From Streptomyces cacaoi (lineage in GTDB: Bacteria > Actinomycetota > Actinomycetes > Streptomycetales > Streptomycetaceae): a stretch of DNA of 64,000 bases. The stretch covers positions 62,001 to 126,000 of the forward strand of contig NZ_BJMM01000010.1 of the NCBI RefSeq assembly GCF_006539165.1, given 5' to 3'. Both the position numbers and the translations under genes were made by a program. Positions 26,938 to 35,972 of this stretch are shown piece by piece (position 1 is the first letter of the stretch; every line of letters begins with the position of its first letter). Below the pieces are notes generated by a model. That model searched no databases. It saw only the letters and a program-made list of their open reading frames with translations, and had not been told where the DNA came from.

Positions 26938-29061
26938 GTGACCGCCGAGATGTCCGTGCCGTCCACCGCCGTGCTGACCGGGGCAGACCGTGACGCCGGC
27001 TCCAATTACACCGCGCGGCACCTGCTCGTCCTGGAAGGTCTGGAGGCGGTCCGCAAGCGACCCGGCATGTACATCGGCTCCACGGACAGCCGGGGACTGA
27101 TGCACTGCCTGTGGGAGATCATCGACAACTCCGTCGACGAGGCGCTCGGCGGGTACTGCGACCGGATCGAGGTCGTCCTGCACGAGGACGGATCGGTCGA
27201 GGTCAAGGACAACGGGCGGGGCATCCCCGTCGACGTCGAGCCGAAGACCGGGCTCACCGGCGTCGAGGTCGTGATGACCAAGCTGCACGCGGGCGGCAAG
27301 TTCGGTGGTGGCTCGTACGCGGCCTCGGGCGGTCTGCACGGGGTGGGCGCCTCCGTCGTCAACGCGCTCTCCTCCCGGCTGGACGTGGAGGTGGACAAGG
27401 GGAGCCGGACGCACAGCATCAGCTTCCGGCGCGGTGTCCCCGGGATCTTCACCGAGTCCGGGCCCGACGCCCCGTTCGATCCAGCCACCGGCCTGCTCAA
27501 GGGCAAGAAGATCCCCAAGACGCGCACCGGGACGCGGGTGCGGTACTGGGCGGACCGGCAGATCTTCCTGAAGGACGCGAAGCTCTCCCTGGAGACCCTG
27601 TACGCGCGTGCCCGGCAGACCGCCTTCCTGGTGCCCGGGCTCACGCTCGTGGTGCGGGACGAGCGCGGGACCGACGGGGCGGAGGTCTCCGAGGAGACGT
27701 TCCACTACGACGGCGGGGTCAGCGAGTTCTGCGAGTACCTGGCTCCCGACAAGGCCGTCTGCGACGTCGTCCGCCTCCAGGGGCAGGGCACCTTCAAGGA
27801 GACCGTCCCGGTGCTCGACGACCGCGGGCACATGATCCCCACGGAGGTCCAGCGGGATCTCGGGGTGGACATCGCGCTGCGCTGGGGGACCGGGTACGAC
27901 ACGACGATCCGGTCGTTCGTGAACATCATCGCCACGCCCAAGGGCGGTACCCATGTGGCGGGATTCGAGCGGTCGTTGACCCGGACCGTCAACGAGGCGC
28001 TGCGGACGACGAAGCTGCTGCGGGTCGCCGACGACGACGTCGTCAAGGACGACGCCATGGAGGGGCTCACCGCCGTGGTGACGGTGCGGCTGGCCGAGCC
28101 GCAGTTCGAGGGGCAGACCAAGGAGGTGCTCGGCACCTCGGCGGCGTCCCGGGTCGTGGCGCAGGTCGTCGCCAAGGAGCTGAAGGCGTTCTTGACCTCG
28201 ACCAAGCGGGACGCCAAGGCGCAGGCGCGTGCCGTGCTGGAGAAGGTCGTCGCCGCCGCGCGTACGAGGATCGCGGCGCGGCAGCACAAGGAGGCGCAGC
28301 GCCGGAAGACCGCGCTGGAGTCCTCGTCGCTCCCGGCGAAGCTGGCGGACTGCCGGGCCGACGACATCGAGCGCAACGAACTGTTCATCGTCGAGGGCGA
28401 CTCGGCGCTGGGTACGGCGAAGGTCGCGCGGAACTCCGAGTTCCAGGCGTTGCTGCCGATCCGCGGCAAGATCCTCAACGTGCAGAAGTCGTCCGTCTCC
28501 GACATGCTCAAGAACGCCGAGTGCGGGGCGATCATCCAGGTCATAGGAGCCGGGTCCGGGCGGACCTTCGACATCGACCAGGCGCGGTACGGCAAGGTCA
28601 TCTTCCTCGCCGACGCGGATGTGGACGGCGCGCACATCCGGTGTCTGCTGCTCACGCTCTTCCAGCGCTACATGCGGCCCATGGTCGAGCAGGGGCGGGT
28701 GTTCTCGGCGGTGCCGCCGCTGCACCGGATCGAGCTGGTCAACCCCAAGAAGGGGCAGGACAAGTACCTGTACACCTACTCCGACAACGAACTGCGGCAG
28801 ACGCTGCTGGAGTTGGAGCGCACAAAGGTGCGGTACAAGGATTCGATCCAGCGCTACAAGGGCCTGGGCGAGATGGACGCCGATCAGCTCGCGGAGACCA
28901 CCATGGACCCGCGGCACCGGACCCTGCGCCGGATCAACATCAGCGATCTGGAGGCCGCCGAGCAGGCCTTCGACCTGCTGATGGGCAGCGAGGTCGCGCC
29001 GCGCAGGGAGTTCATCAGCTCCTCGGCTGCCACGCTGGACCGCTCGCGCATCGACGTGTGA
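26938..29061 (+). CDS. parE: DNA topoisomerase IV subunit B (ParE, type IIA)
   Basis: Encodes 707 residues. The GHKL ATPase domain has IIDNSVDEALGG (about 61-72) and DNGRGIP (91-97), followed by the transducer domain. The TOPRIM domain has FIVEGDSALGTAK near 482-494 and DADVDGAHI near 559, supplying metal-binding acidic residues. It pairs with ParC, encoded about 7 kb away on the other strand, to decatenate chromosomes. Length and the lack of a GyrB-specific insert favour ParE over GyrB. GTG 26938 follows GCGAGGAGC. Confidence 0.93.
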   Translation: MTAEMSVPSTAVLTGADRDAGSNYTARHLLVLEGLEAVRKRPGMYIGSTDSRGLMHCLWEIIDNSVDEALGGYCDRIEVVLHEDGSVEVKDNGRGIPVDVEPKTGLTGVEVVMTKLHAGGKFGGGSYAASGGLHGVGASVVNALSSRLDVEVDKGSRTHSISFRRGVPGIFTESGPDAPFDPATGLLKGKKIPKTRTGTRVRYWADRQIFLKDAKLSLETLYARARQTAFLVPGLTLVVRDERGTDGAEVSEETFHYDGGVSEFCEYLAPDKAVCDVVRLQGQGTFKETVPVLDDRGHMIPTEVQRDLGVDIALRWGTGYDTTIRSFVNIIATPKGGTHVAGFERSLTRTVNEALRTTKLLRVADDDVVKDDAMEGLTAVVTVRLAEPQFEGQTKEVLGTSAASRVVAQVVAKELKAFLTSTKRDAKAQARAVLEKVVAAARTRIAARQHKEAQRRKTALESSSLPAKLADCRADDIERNELFIVEGDSALGTAKVARNSEFQALLPIRGKILNVQKSSVSDMLKNAECGAIIQVIGAGSGRTFDIDQARYGKVIFLADADVDGAHIRCLLLTLFQRYMRPMVEQGRVFSAVPPLHRIELVNPKKGQDKYLYTYSDNELRQTLLELERTKVRYKDSIQRYKGLGEMDADQLAETTMDPRHRTLRRINISDLEAAEQAFDLLMGSEVAPRREFISSSAATLDRSRIDV

Positions 29062-29188
29062 GCCCGGGGCGCGGGCGTGCCGCGGCACGCCCGCGCCGGG
29101 GCCCCGCCGCTTTCCGGGCGTTTCACCTGAAGGTGTGAAGGGGGCGGCTCGACCCGAGGTGATCTTGCGCTTCTGCCCATGCTGGGGC

Positions 29189-29773
29189 ATGCGCAACGAC
29201 GATCCCTGGTCCGCCGCCCTTCCGGCGCGGGCCCTCCCCACGGAAGCCCTTCCGGCGCGGGCCCTCCCCACGGAAGCCCTCCCGGCGGAGGAGGGCGGAC
29301 ACCGCGCGGCGACCGCTGCTCCGGCCGTCGCTTCCGTCCCGCCCGTCCCGCCTGGGTCCGTCCCGGCTGTCTCTTCCGCATCCCCTGCCGGGTGTGCCGA
29401 CATCTATCTGACCGTGCAGCGCAGCGCGGCCTTCCAACGGGTGCGGCGGCGCCACCGGGCGTTCGTGCTGCCGGCGGCCGCGGCGTTCCTCCTCTGGTAC
29501 CTCGGCTATCTGGTGCTGGCCACCGGTGCGCCGGGGCTGATGGCGCGCGAGGTCGCGGGCGTGCTCAACGTCGGGATGGTCGCCGGGCTCGCCCAGTTCG
29601 CCACCGTCTTCCTGCTCACCTGGGCCTATGCCCGGCACGCACGGCTGCGCAGGGACGGCCCCGCGCTCGAACTGCGCTGGGAGACACAGGACATGACCCG
29701 CGTGGCGGCCCGGCACGCGGACGTCCCCGCGGACGGCACAGCCGGTGCGGCCCGGGGGGAGGGGCCGCGGTGA
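29189..29773 (+). CDS. DUF485 membrane protein, partner of the downstream symporter
   Basis: Encodes 194 residues. The first ~70 residues are a low-complexity Ala/Pro/Val tail made partly of an exact decapeptide duplication (ALPARALPTE). Residues 70-150 form the DUF485 unit with two membrane segments (FVLPAAAAFLLWYLGYLVLA and VGMVAGLAQFATVFLLTWAY), as in small proteins always found upstream of acetate/carboxylate symporters. The stop overlaps the symporter GTG by 4 nt (GTGA), so translation is coupled. Start uncertain: ATG 29189 or GTG 29135. Confidence 0.85.
   Translation: MRNDDPWSAALPARALPTEALPARALPTEALPAEEGGHRAATAAPAVASVPPVPPGSVPAVSSASPAGCADIYLTVQRSAAFQRVRRRHRAFVLPAAAAFLLWYLGYLVLATGAPGLMAREVAGVLNVGMVAGLAQFATVFLLTWAYARHARLRRDGPALELRWETQDMTRVAARHADVPADGTAGAARGEGPR
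29221..29280 (+). repeat. Exact 30-bp tandem duplication inside the DUF485 gene
   Basis: Two identical 30-bp copies (29221-29250, 29251-29280), starting TCCGGCGCGG and ending CGGAAGCCCT. The repeat keeps the frame and encodes ten residues twice in the disordered N-terminus. It likely varies in copy number between strains. Confidence 0.95.
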
Positions 29774-31365
29774 GCGACGGTCATCGGATGCTGACGGTGC
29801 TGCTGTTCTGCGCCGTCGTCGTGGCCACCCTGGCCATCACCAGCTGGGCGGGGCGCGGACGGCGGGGCTCGGCCGAGGAGTTCTTCGCGGGCGGCCGGCT
29901 GTTCTCCCCGCTGGAGAACGGTTTCGCCATCGCCGGTGACTACATGTCGGCCGCCTCGTTCCTCGGCATCAGCGGGCTGATCGCGCTGTACGGGTACGAC
30001 GGGATGCTGTACTCGATCGGGTTCCTGGTGGCGTGGCTCGTGGTGCTGCTGCTCGTGGCCGAACTGGTGCGCAACTGCGGGCGGTTCACACTGGCCGATG
30101 TCGTGGCGGCCCGGATGCGGGAGCGGCCGGTGCGCCGGGCGCTGGGCACCTCCTCGGTCACCGTCTCGGTGCTGTACCTGGTCGCCCAGATGGTCGGCGC
30201 CGGCAGCCTCGTCGCGCTGCTGCTCGGGACCCGGGACGGGCTCGCACACACCGTGACGGTGCTCGTGGTGGGCGCCTTGATGATCGTCTATGTGTGCTGC
30301 GGCGGTATGCGGGCGACGACCTGGATCCAGATCGTCAAGGCCGTTCTGCTGCTCGGCGGGGCCGTCGCGCTCACCGCGCTGGTGCTGGTGCGGTTCGGCG
30401 GCGATCTGCCGGGGCTGCTGTCGGCGGCGGCCGAACGCAGCGGGCACGGTCGGGAGTTCCTCGCGCCGGGGCTGCTGTACGGCGGCGGCTGGACCGCGCG
30501 GCTCGACTTCGTCAGCCTCGGAGTCGCGCTCGTCCTGGGCACCGCGGGGCTGCCGCACATCCTGGCGCGGTTCTACACCGTGCCGACGGCGCGGGCCGCC
30601 CGCCGCTCGGTCGTCTGGGCGATCGGGCTGATCGGTGGCTTCTATCTGATGACGATCGTCCTCGGTACCGGAGCTGCGGCTCTGGTGGGGCCCGAGGAAG
30701 TGCTGCTGTCCGACTCCGCGGGGAACAACGCCGTTCCGCTGCTGGCGGCCGAACTCGGCGGGGGAGCGGGGGCGCGGGCGGGTGCCGTGCTGGCCGCGCT
30801 GACGGCGGCCGTGGCCGGTGCGACGATCCTCGCCGTCGTCGCGGGGGTCACCCTGGCCGCCTCGGCCGCCGTGGCGCACGATCTGTACGCCTCGCTGCGC
30901 AGCAGGCGCCCGCGGACCGACCGCGGTGAGATCGCGGTGGCGCGTGCGGCGGCAGCCGTGGTCGGCGCGGTCGCGGTCGGACTGAGCCTGCTCGCCGCCC
31001 AGTTGAACGTGGCGTTCCTGGTGGGGCTGGCCTTCGCGGTCGCCGCCTCGGCCAATCTGCCCGTGCTGCTCTACACCCTGTTCTGGCGGCGCTTCACCAC
31101 ACGGGGCGCCACCTGGGCCGTGTACGGCGGGCTGGTCCCGGCGCTGGCGCTGGTGGTGCTCTCGCCGGTCGTCTCGGGGAGCGCCCACGCCCTCTTCCCC
31201 GGCCTGGACTTCGCCGTCTTCCCGCTGGAGAACCCCGGGCTGGTGTCGGTCCCGCTCGGGTTCGTCGCCGGGTGGCTCGGCACCGTCACCTCCCGGGAAC
31301 GCCCCGACGCCGCGCGGCACGCGGAGACGGAGGTGCGGGCGCTCACGGGCGCCGGGGCCGCCTGA
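29770..31365 (+). CDS. Sodium:solute symporter (acetate/monocarboxylate type)
   Basis: Encodes 531 residues with about 13 membrane segments. SSS family features: GGRLFSPLENGFAIAGDYMS near the N-terminus, SAASFLGISGLIALYGYDG, and GTAGLPHILARFYTVP, all typical of ActP/MctC-like acetate, pyruvate or propionate carriers. The sodium-site residues around TM1 and TM8 appear intact. GTG 29770 overlaps the DUF485 stop. It converges on a DcuS-like kinase gene with only 3 bp between stops and no terminator, which suggests a functional pairing as in other carboxylate systems. Confidence 0.92.
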   Translation: MSDGHRMLTVLLFCAVVVATLAITSWAGRGRRGSAEEFFAGGRLFSPLENGFAIAGDYMSAASFLGISGLIALYGYDGMLYSIGFLVAWLVVLLLVAELVRNCGRFTLADVVAARMRERPVRRALGTSSVTVSVLYLVAQMVGAGSLVALLLGTRDGLAHTVTVLVVGALMIVYVCCGGMRATTWIQIVKAVLLLGGAVALTALVLVRFGGDLPGLLSAAAERSGHGREFLAPGLLYGGGWTARLDFVSLGVALVLGTAGLPHILARFYTVPTARAARRSVVWAIGLIGGFYLMTIVLGTGAAALVGPEEVLLSDSAGNNAVPLLAAELGGGAGARAGAVLAALTAAVAGATILAVVAGVTLAASAAVAHDLYASLRSRRPRTDRGEIAVARAAAAVVGAVAVGLSLLAAQLNVAFLVGLAFAVAASANLPVLLYTLFWRRFTTRGATWAVYGGLVPALALVVLSPVVSGSAHALFPGLDFAVFPLENPGLVSVPLGFVAGWLGTVTSRERPDAARHAETEVRALTGAGAA

Positions 31366-31368
31366 CCG

Positions 31369-33225
31369 TCAGCGCGGGGGCCGTCCGACGCCGTGGGCGC
31401 CGGGGGCGTCGTCCCGCGCGGGGCGCTGCCGCGGGACGTGCGGCGGGTGCAGCGCCTGGGGAAGGCGGACGGTGAACTCGGCGCCGCCGTCGGGGGATTC
31501 GCCCACCTGGACGCTTCCGCCGTGGCGTTCCGCGAGCCGGCGCACGAGGGCCAGCCCCAGGCCGCGCCGGCGGTGCGCCGGCGCCTCCTTGGTGGACCAG
31601 CCCTCCGTGAAGACCGTCTCCCGGCTCTCCGGGGCGATGCCGGGGCCGTTGTCGCTCACCCGGAGCAGGACACCGGCGGGCTCCTCGGACGCTCCGTCGG
31701 GCGCACCCCCGGGCGCCTGCGCGGACGCCGGTGCGCCCCCGTCCCCGCCCCCGTGTGCGTTCCCGGGACCGTTCCCGGCCCCGCGGCTGTGCCCGTTCCC
31801 GTGCTCGGGCCCGTTCCCGTCGCCGGCCACGTGCCCGTACGCGGTCAGGGCCACCGTCACCTGGGCGCCGGGGGAACCGGCCGTCGCGTCCAGCGCGTTG
31901 TCGACGAGGTTGCCCAGCACCGTGGCCAGTTCGGCGGGGTCCACGACGCGGTCCGGCAGGAGTGTGCCCTCGCTGATCCGCAGTGCCGCGCCGCGCTCGG
32001 CCGCGACGGTCGCCTTGCCCACCAGGAGCGCGGCCAGCCGGGGATCGTGCACCCGCTCGGAGATCTGTTCGGCGGTCGCGCGGCGGGTGCCGACCGCCTC
32101 GCTCAGATAGGAGACGGCGTCGTCGTACATCTCCAGCTGGAGCAGGCCGAGCAGCAGGTGCATACGGTTCGCGTGCTCGTGGTCCTGGGCGCGCAGGGCG
32201 TCGATCAGGCCCTGCGAACCGTCGAGTTCACGCCCGAGCTGCTCCAGCTCGGTCCGGTCGCGCAGGGTGACCACCGCTCCGCCGTCGTGCGTCGGCATCC
32301 GGTTGGCCACGAGCACGCGTCCGCCGCTGACCGTCAGCACATCGGTGCCGGAGACGCCGCCGGCCAGCAGCCGGGCCGTGCGGCCGGGGCCGAGCGCCTC
32401 CTCGGGGGAGCGGCCGATGTGTCCGGTACGCAGGCCGAGCAGCCGCTGTGCCTCGTCGTTGACGAGCCGGATCCGGCCGTGTGCGTCGAGCGCCACGACG
32501 CCCTCGCGGATCCCGTGGAGCACCGCCTCGCGCTCGGCCAGCAGCCCGGCGATGTCGGAGAACGCCAGATCACGCGTGCGCTTGCGCACCCGTCGGAAGA
32601 CCAGCAGCGCGGCCAGCGCGCCCAGCCCGAGCGCGCCTCCCGCCGAGGCGAGCAGCCCCGGCACCTCGCGCAGGAACCGGGCGCGCACGCTGTCGTAGGC
32701 GATGCCCACCGAGACGGCGCCCACGACCTCGCCCCGGCCGTCACGCAGCGGTACCTTGCCGCGCGCCGAGCGGCCGAGCGTGCCCTCGTCGATATGGCGC
32801 ACCTCGTGCCCGGCGAGCGCGCGGCCGGGGTCGGTGGAGACGTGCCGGCCGATACGGGACGGCTCGGCGTGCGACCAACGGACACCGCGCCGGTCCATGA
32901 CGACGACGTAGGCGGCGCCGGTGGCGCGGCGCACCCGTTCGGCCACGCGCTGGACGGGGCCGTGCCGGGAGGGGCCGGGCTCCTCGACGATCAGATCGTC
33001 CAGCCCGGGCTCGGCGGCGGTCGTCTGGGCGATGGACAGCGCGCGGCGCATGGCCTCGTCGTCGAGCTGGTCGCTGAGCGGCTGGAGGAACAGCCCGGTC
33101 GTCACCGCGGTCACCCCGGCCACCACCGCGAGCTGCATCAACAGCACCTGTGAGGCGGCACGTCGGCGCCAGCCGGAGGGGAGCAGCCGGCGACGGCGGC
33201 GTGCGGCGGGCCTCCGGCCCGTCAC
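31369..33225 (-). CDS. DcuS/CitA-like sensor histidine kinase without adjacent response regulator
   Basis: Encodes 618 residues. A TM segment (about 26-48), an extracytoplasmic CitA-type sensor region (about 50-188), a second TM (about 189-210) and a PAS region (about 228-330) precede a SpoOB-type DHp helix with His349 (RAQDHEHANRMH). The ATPase has NLVDNALDAT, DNGPGIAPE and RRGLGLALVRRLAE. A ~55-residue Gly/Asn/Ala/His-rich insertion lies between the N box and the G1 box, which is unusual. GTG 33225 overlaps the stop of the upstream ferredoxin-like gene (GTGA). No CitB-type response regulator is next to it, although the symporter it faces is a likely target. Confidence 0.9.
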   Translation of the reverse strand: MTGRRPAARRRRRLLPSGWRRRAASQVLLMQLAVVAGVTAVTTGLFLQPLSDQLDDEAMRRALSIAQTTAAEPGLDDLIVEEPGPSRHGPVQRVAERVRRATGAAYVVVMDRRGVRWSHAEPSRIGRHVSTDPGRALAGHEVRHIDEGTLGRSARGKVPLRDGRGEVVGAVSVGIAYDSVRARFLREVPGLLASAGGALGLGALAALLVFRRVRKRTRDLAFSDIAGLLAEREAVLHGIREGVVALDAHGRIRLVNDEAQRLLGLRTGHIGRSPEEALGPGRTARLLAGGVSGTDVLTVSGGRVLVANRMPTHDGGAVVTLRDRTELEQLGRELDGSQGLIDALRAQDHEHANRMHLLLGLLQLEMYDDAVSYLSEAVGTRRATAEQISERVHDPRLAALLVGKATVAAERGAALRISEGTLLPDRVVDPAELATVLGNLVDNALDATAGSPGAQVTVALTAYGHVAGDGNGPEHGNGHSRGAGNGPGNAHGGGDGGAPASAQAPGGAPDGASEEPAGVLLRVSDNGPGIAPESRETVFTEGWSTKEAPAHRRRGLGLALVRRLAERHGGSVQVGESPDGGAEFTVRLPQALHPPHVPRQRPARDDAPGAHGVGRPPR

Positions 33226-34331
33226 GGGTGTGTCACGGACGGGGACGCCGGGGTGCCGGCCGCCGCCGGGACTTGGTGCGCGGCAGAGACGATCCGCTCG
33301 ACGGTCAGGGATCCGGCCGGGCCCGGCTCCGCGCCGCAGCTGGCCGGGCGGGGTGCGCCGGCCGTCTGTTCGGACAGGGTGAGGTGCCAGCGGCGGCCGT
33401 CCCGGTGGGCGACGGTCACCGACCAGCGCCGCGGGCGCGGCGGGTCGGCCCGGACGGCTTCGGCAGCCCGCGTCGTGCCGCCGACCCGGGCCGCTCCCTC
33501 GGCCGGGGCCGTTCCGTCGGTCCGGGCGGTGCCCTCGGTTCGGTCCGCTTCGGCGGGGAGGACGGTTTCGACGGTGAGGGCGTCCGCCTCCGGCTCGCCC
33601 GTGTGTTCCCGTACGGCGAGTTCGGCGCGCTGGCCGGGGGCGTCCCAGGTGGAGCGGCCCCGGCAGCCCTCGGTCGGTACCCGGCCCGCGCGGACGGCGT
33701 CCAGGACATCGGCTGCCCGTACGGCGTCGAGGCGGCCGTAGGCGTAACCGCCGGGCAGCGTCAGCAGGGTGGGCGCGAAGCGGTGGCCGCCGATATGGGT
33801 GATCTCCCAGACGTCGGCGCCGCCCATTGCCGCGAGACGGGCGGCGAGGGGACGGCCGAGGACGGCGCAGCAGCGGTCGCGCCGTCCGTTGGTGCACACG
33901 AGGGCCAGGGGATCGCCGGTGTACGGCACCCAGCCGGCGGGCAGCGCGGCCGGGCCGCGGTCGCCGTCGAGGGCGGCGAAGTCCAGGTCGCGCAGGGTGC
34001 CGAGGGCGTCCTCGGCCAGCAACGCGGTGCGGATCCAGGCGTTTCCGGGGAGCGTGCGGGCGAGGAACACACGCCGGGGTGCGCCCGGGGTGGCGGCCGG
34101 CCCGTCCGCACCGTCCGCGCGGGCAGGGCGCCGGATGAGGGCGACCCGGGCGCCGTGTGCGCTCGCGGACCGCTCCAGCTCGGCGCCGAGGGCCGCGTCC
34201 AGGCGGCTCTGGGTCAGGGCCTGCTTCCCCCAGGGGCCGGGCTGTTCGACCAGCAGCCAGGTGCGGGCCGTGGCCGCCGTGCCCGCGAGAGGTTCGTCGA
34301 GGGTGCGGGAGACCGCTGCGCAGGTGCTCAC
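33222..34331 (-). CDS. Thioredoxin-like [2Fe-2S] ferredoxin, sucrase/ferredoxin-like family
   Basis: Encodes 369 residues. The family motif is visible: CTNGRRDRCCAVLGRP (Cys146, Cys154, Cys155) and HIGGHRFAP (His180, His183 region), which together should bind a 2Fe-2S cluster in a thioredoxin fold. The C-terminal ~130 residues are an Ala/Glu/Pro-rich stretch plus a small domain (RWSVTVAHRDGRRWHLTLSE). Several members are linked to iron acquisition. GTG 34331 begins directly beside an iron box, and the stop overlaps the kinase start, so both genes form an operon. Confidence 0.88.
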   Translation of the reverse strand: MSTCAAVSRTLDEPLAGTAATARTWLLVEQPGPWGKQALTQSRLDAALGAELERSASAHGARVALIRRPARADGADGPAATPGAPRRVFLARTLPGNAWIRTALLAEDALGTLRDLDFAALDGDRGPAALPAGWVPYTGDPLALVCTNGRRDRCCAVLGRPLAARLAAMGGADVWEITHIGGHRFAPTLLTLPGGYAYGRLDAVRAADVLDAVRAGRVPTEGCRGRSTWDAPGQRAELAVREHTGEPEADALTVETVLPAEADRTEGTARTDGTAPAEGAARVGGTTRAAEAVRADPPRPRRWSVTVAHRDGRRWHLTLSEQTAGAPRPASCGAEPGPAGSLTVERIVSAAHQVPAAAGTPASPSVTHP

Positions 34332-34350
34332 AAAGGCGAGCCTAACCTCC
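34332..34350 (-). promoter_or_regulatory. Iron box (DmdR1/IdeR-type) on the ferredoxin gene start
   Basis: On the minus strand GGAGGTTAGGCTCGCCTTT matches 14 of 19 positions of the DmdR1 box TTAGGTTAGGCTCACCTAA, including the core AGGTTAGGCT. It ends one base before the GTG start of the ferredoxin-like gene. TAGGCT inside it is a good -10 located about 8 nt before the start codon, implying a leaderless, iron-repressed transcript. Confidence 0.7.
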
Positions 34351-34520
34351 GCCGGCGGACTCCGCCCGGCCGCGCGGGACGGGTGGGCGGGACGGGTGGG
34401 CGCCGGGCGTGGGACCGGCGGACCGTTCCGTTACGATCGGCAGCCGCCCGGCGCGGCGGGCGGCGGCGGGGGCATCGGGGCCCGCCGGAGGGCGGGAGCG
34501 AGGAGCGAGGAGAGCACGGC

Positions 34521-35972
34521 GTGGCAGTCGCAGCGCAGGGCGAGCGGGGAGCGGTCGGCGGCAGGATCCCGGTGGTGATCCTGGCGGGCTTCCTGGGATC
34601 CGGGAAGACGACGCTGCTGAACCATCTGCTCCGGCGCAGCAGGGGAACCCGTATCGGCGCGGTGGTGAACGACTTCGGCAGCATCGAGATCGACGCGATG
34701 ACGGTCGCCGGCCAGGTCGACTCGATGGTCTCGCTCGGCGACGGCTGTCTGTGCTGCGCGGTGGACACCGACGACCTCGACGAGGTGCTCGATGTGCTGG
34801 CCCGGCCCTCCGCCGGTATGGACGTGCTCGTCATCGAGGCCAGCGGCATCGCGGAGCCCGAGACGCTGATCCGGATGGTGCTGGCCAGCGACTGCCCGCA
34901 CATCGTCTACGGCGGCCTGGTGGAGGTCGTGGACGCGGCGGAGTTCGACGCCGTGCGGGCCCGCCACCCGGAGCTGGAGCGGCATGTGTCGGCCGCCGAT
35001 CTGCTGGTGCTCAACAAGGCGGACCGGGTCGCCGGGCCCCGGCTCGACGCGCTGCGGGCCGAGTTGGGGCGGCTCGGCCCGGGCACGCCCGTGGTCACCG
35101 CCGAGCACGGCCGGGTCGATCCCGCGCTGCTGTTCGACCGGGTACGGCGCGAACGGCCGCCCGTCGAGCAGCTGTCGTTCGACGTTCTGCTGTACGGCGA
35201 GGAGGACGGTGAGGACGCCGGGACCGGCGAAGACGACGGTTCCGCCGGTGTCGCCGGGGACGAACAGGCCGCCGGGGGTGCGGAGTCCGGCCGGGAGGCC
35301 GGGGCCGCCGGGTGTGCGGCACACGGGGACGGCTGCCACGGGGAGCACGGGGCGCATCTGCACGCCGCCTACGAGTCCGTCGAGTTCGACGAGGCGGCAC
35401 CGATGGATCCCCGCCGTTTTCTGGACTTCCTCGACAGCCGGCCGGACGGGCTCTACCGGATCAAGGGCTTCGTGGACTTCGGCGCCGCCGACCCGGCGCA
35501 CCGCTACGAGGTGCACGCCGTGGGCGGCTTCCTTCGGTTCGCGCCGCTGGACCGGACGGCCGGTGAGGAGCGTCGGACGCGTCTGGTGCTGATCGGTGCG
35601 GGCGTCGACGGCGCCGCCCTCCGGGCCGGGCTGGCCGCCTGTGTCGCGGACGGCACCGCCCCGGGGCCCGGCTCCGCCGAGGCCGCGGCGGGCGGCGTGG
35701 ACCCCGCGATGTGGGGAGTCCTGCGCTATGTGGACCGGCGGCCCGGTGGCCCGGGGGACGCCGGGGCCGAACCGGCCGACGGCACCGACGCGTTCGCCGA
35801 GCCGGACGATCTGCCGGACGATCTGCCGGACGGCCTACCGGGCGACCTGCGGGACGATCTGCCGGAAGCGGCCGGGTACGGCGGTGCGGAGCCGGGGTGG
35901 GCCGACGAGGAGGACTTCGACGACACCCGTGACCCGGTGGACCCGGAGGGCCTCGGGGACCGCGTCCGCTAG
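34521..35972 (+). CDS. CobW/COG0523 family metal-chaperone GTPase
   Basis: Encodes 483 residues. LAGFLGSGKTTLLNHLL (P-loop, about 21-37), the metal-binding GDGCLCCAV (Cys76, Cys78, Cys79), SGIAEPE and VLNKAD make up the GTPase. A Cys/His-rich patch (CAAHGDGCHGEHGAHLH, about 265-281) lies in the linker before a CobW-C domain (RIKGFVDFGAADP to ~400). The tail contains acidic DDLP repeats (about 431-448). The family delivers zinc, cobalt or iron to target enzymes; the metal is not known here. GTG 34521 follows AGGAGAG. Divergent from the iron-box-controlled operon. Confidence 0.92.
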   Translation: MAVAAQGERGAVGGRIPVVILAGFLGSGKTTLLNHLLRRSRGTRIGAVVNDFGSIEIDAMTVAGQVDSMVSLGDGCLCCAVDTDDLDEVLDVLARPSAGMDVLVIEASGIAEPETLIRMVLASDCPHIVYGGLVEVVDAAEFDAVRARHPELERHVSAADLLVLNKADRVAGPRLDALRAELGRLGPGTPVVTAEHGRVDPALLFDRVRRERPPVEQLSFDVLLYGEEDGEDAGTGEDDGSAGVAGDEQAAGGAESGREAGAAGCAAHGDGCHGEHGAHLHAAYESVEFDEAAPMDPRRFLDFLDSRPDGLYRIKGFVDFGAADPAHRYEVHAVGGFLRFAPLDRTAGEERRTRLVLIGAGVDGAALRAGLAACVADGTAPGPGSAEAAAGGVDPAMWGVLRYVDRRPGGPGDAGAEPADGTDAFAEPDDLPDDLPDGLPGDLRDDLPEAAGYGGAEPGWADEEDFDDTRDPVDPEGLGDRVR

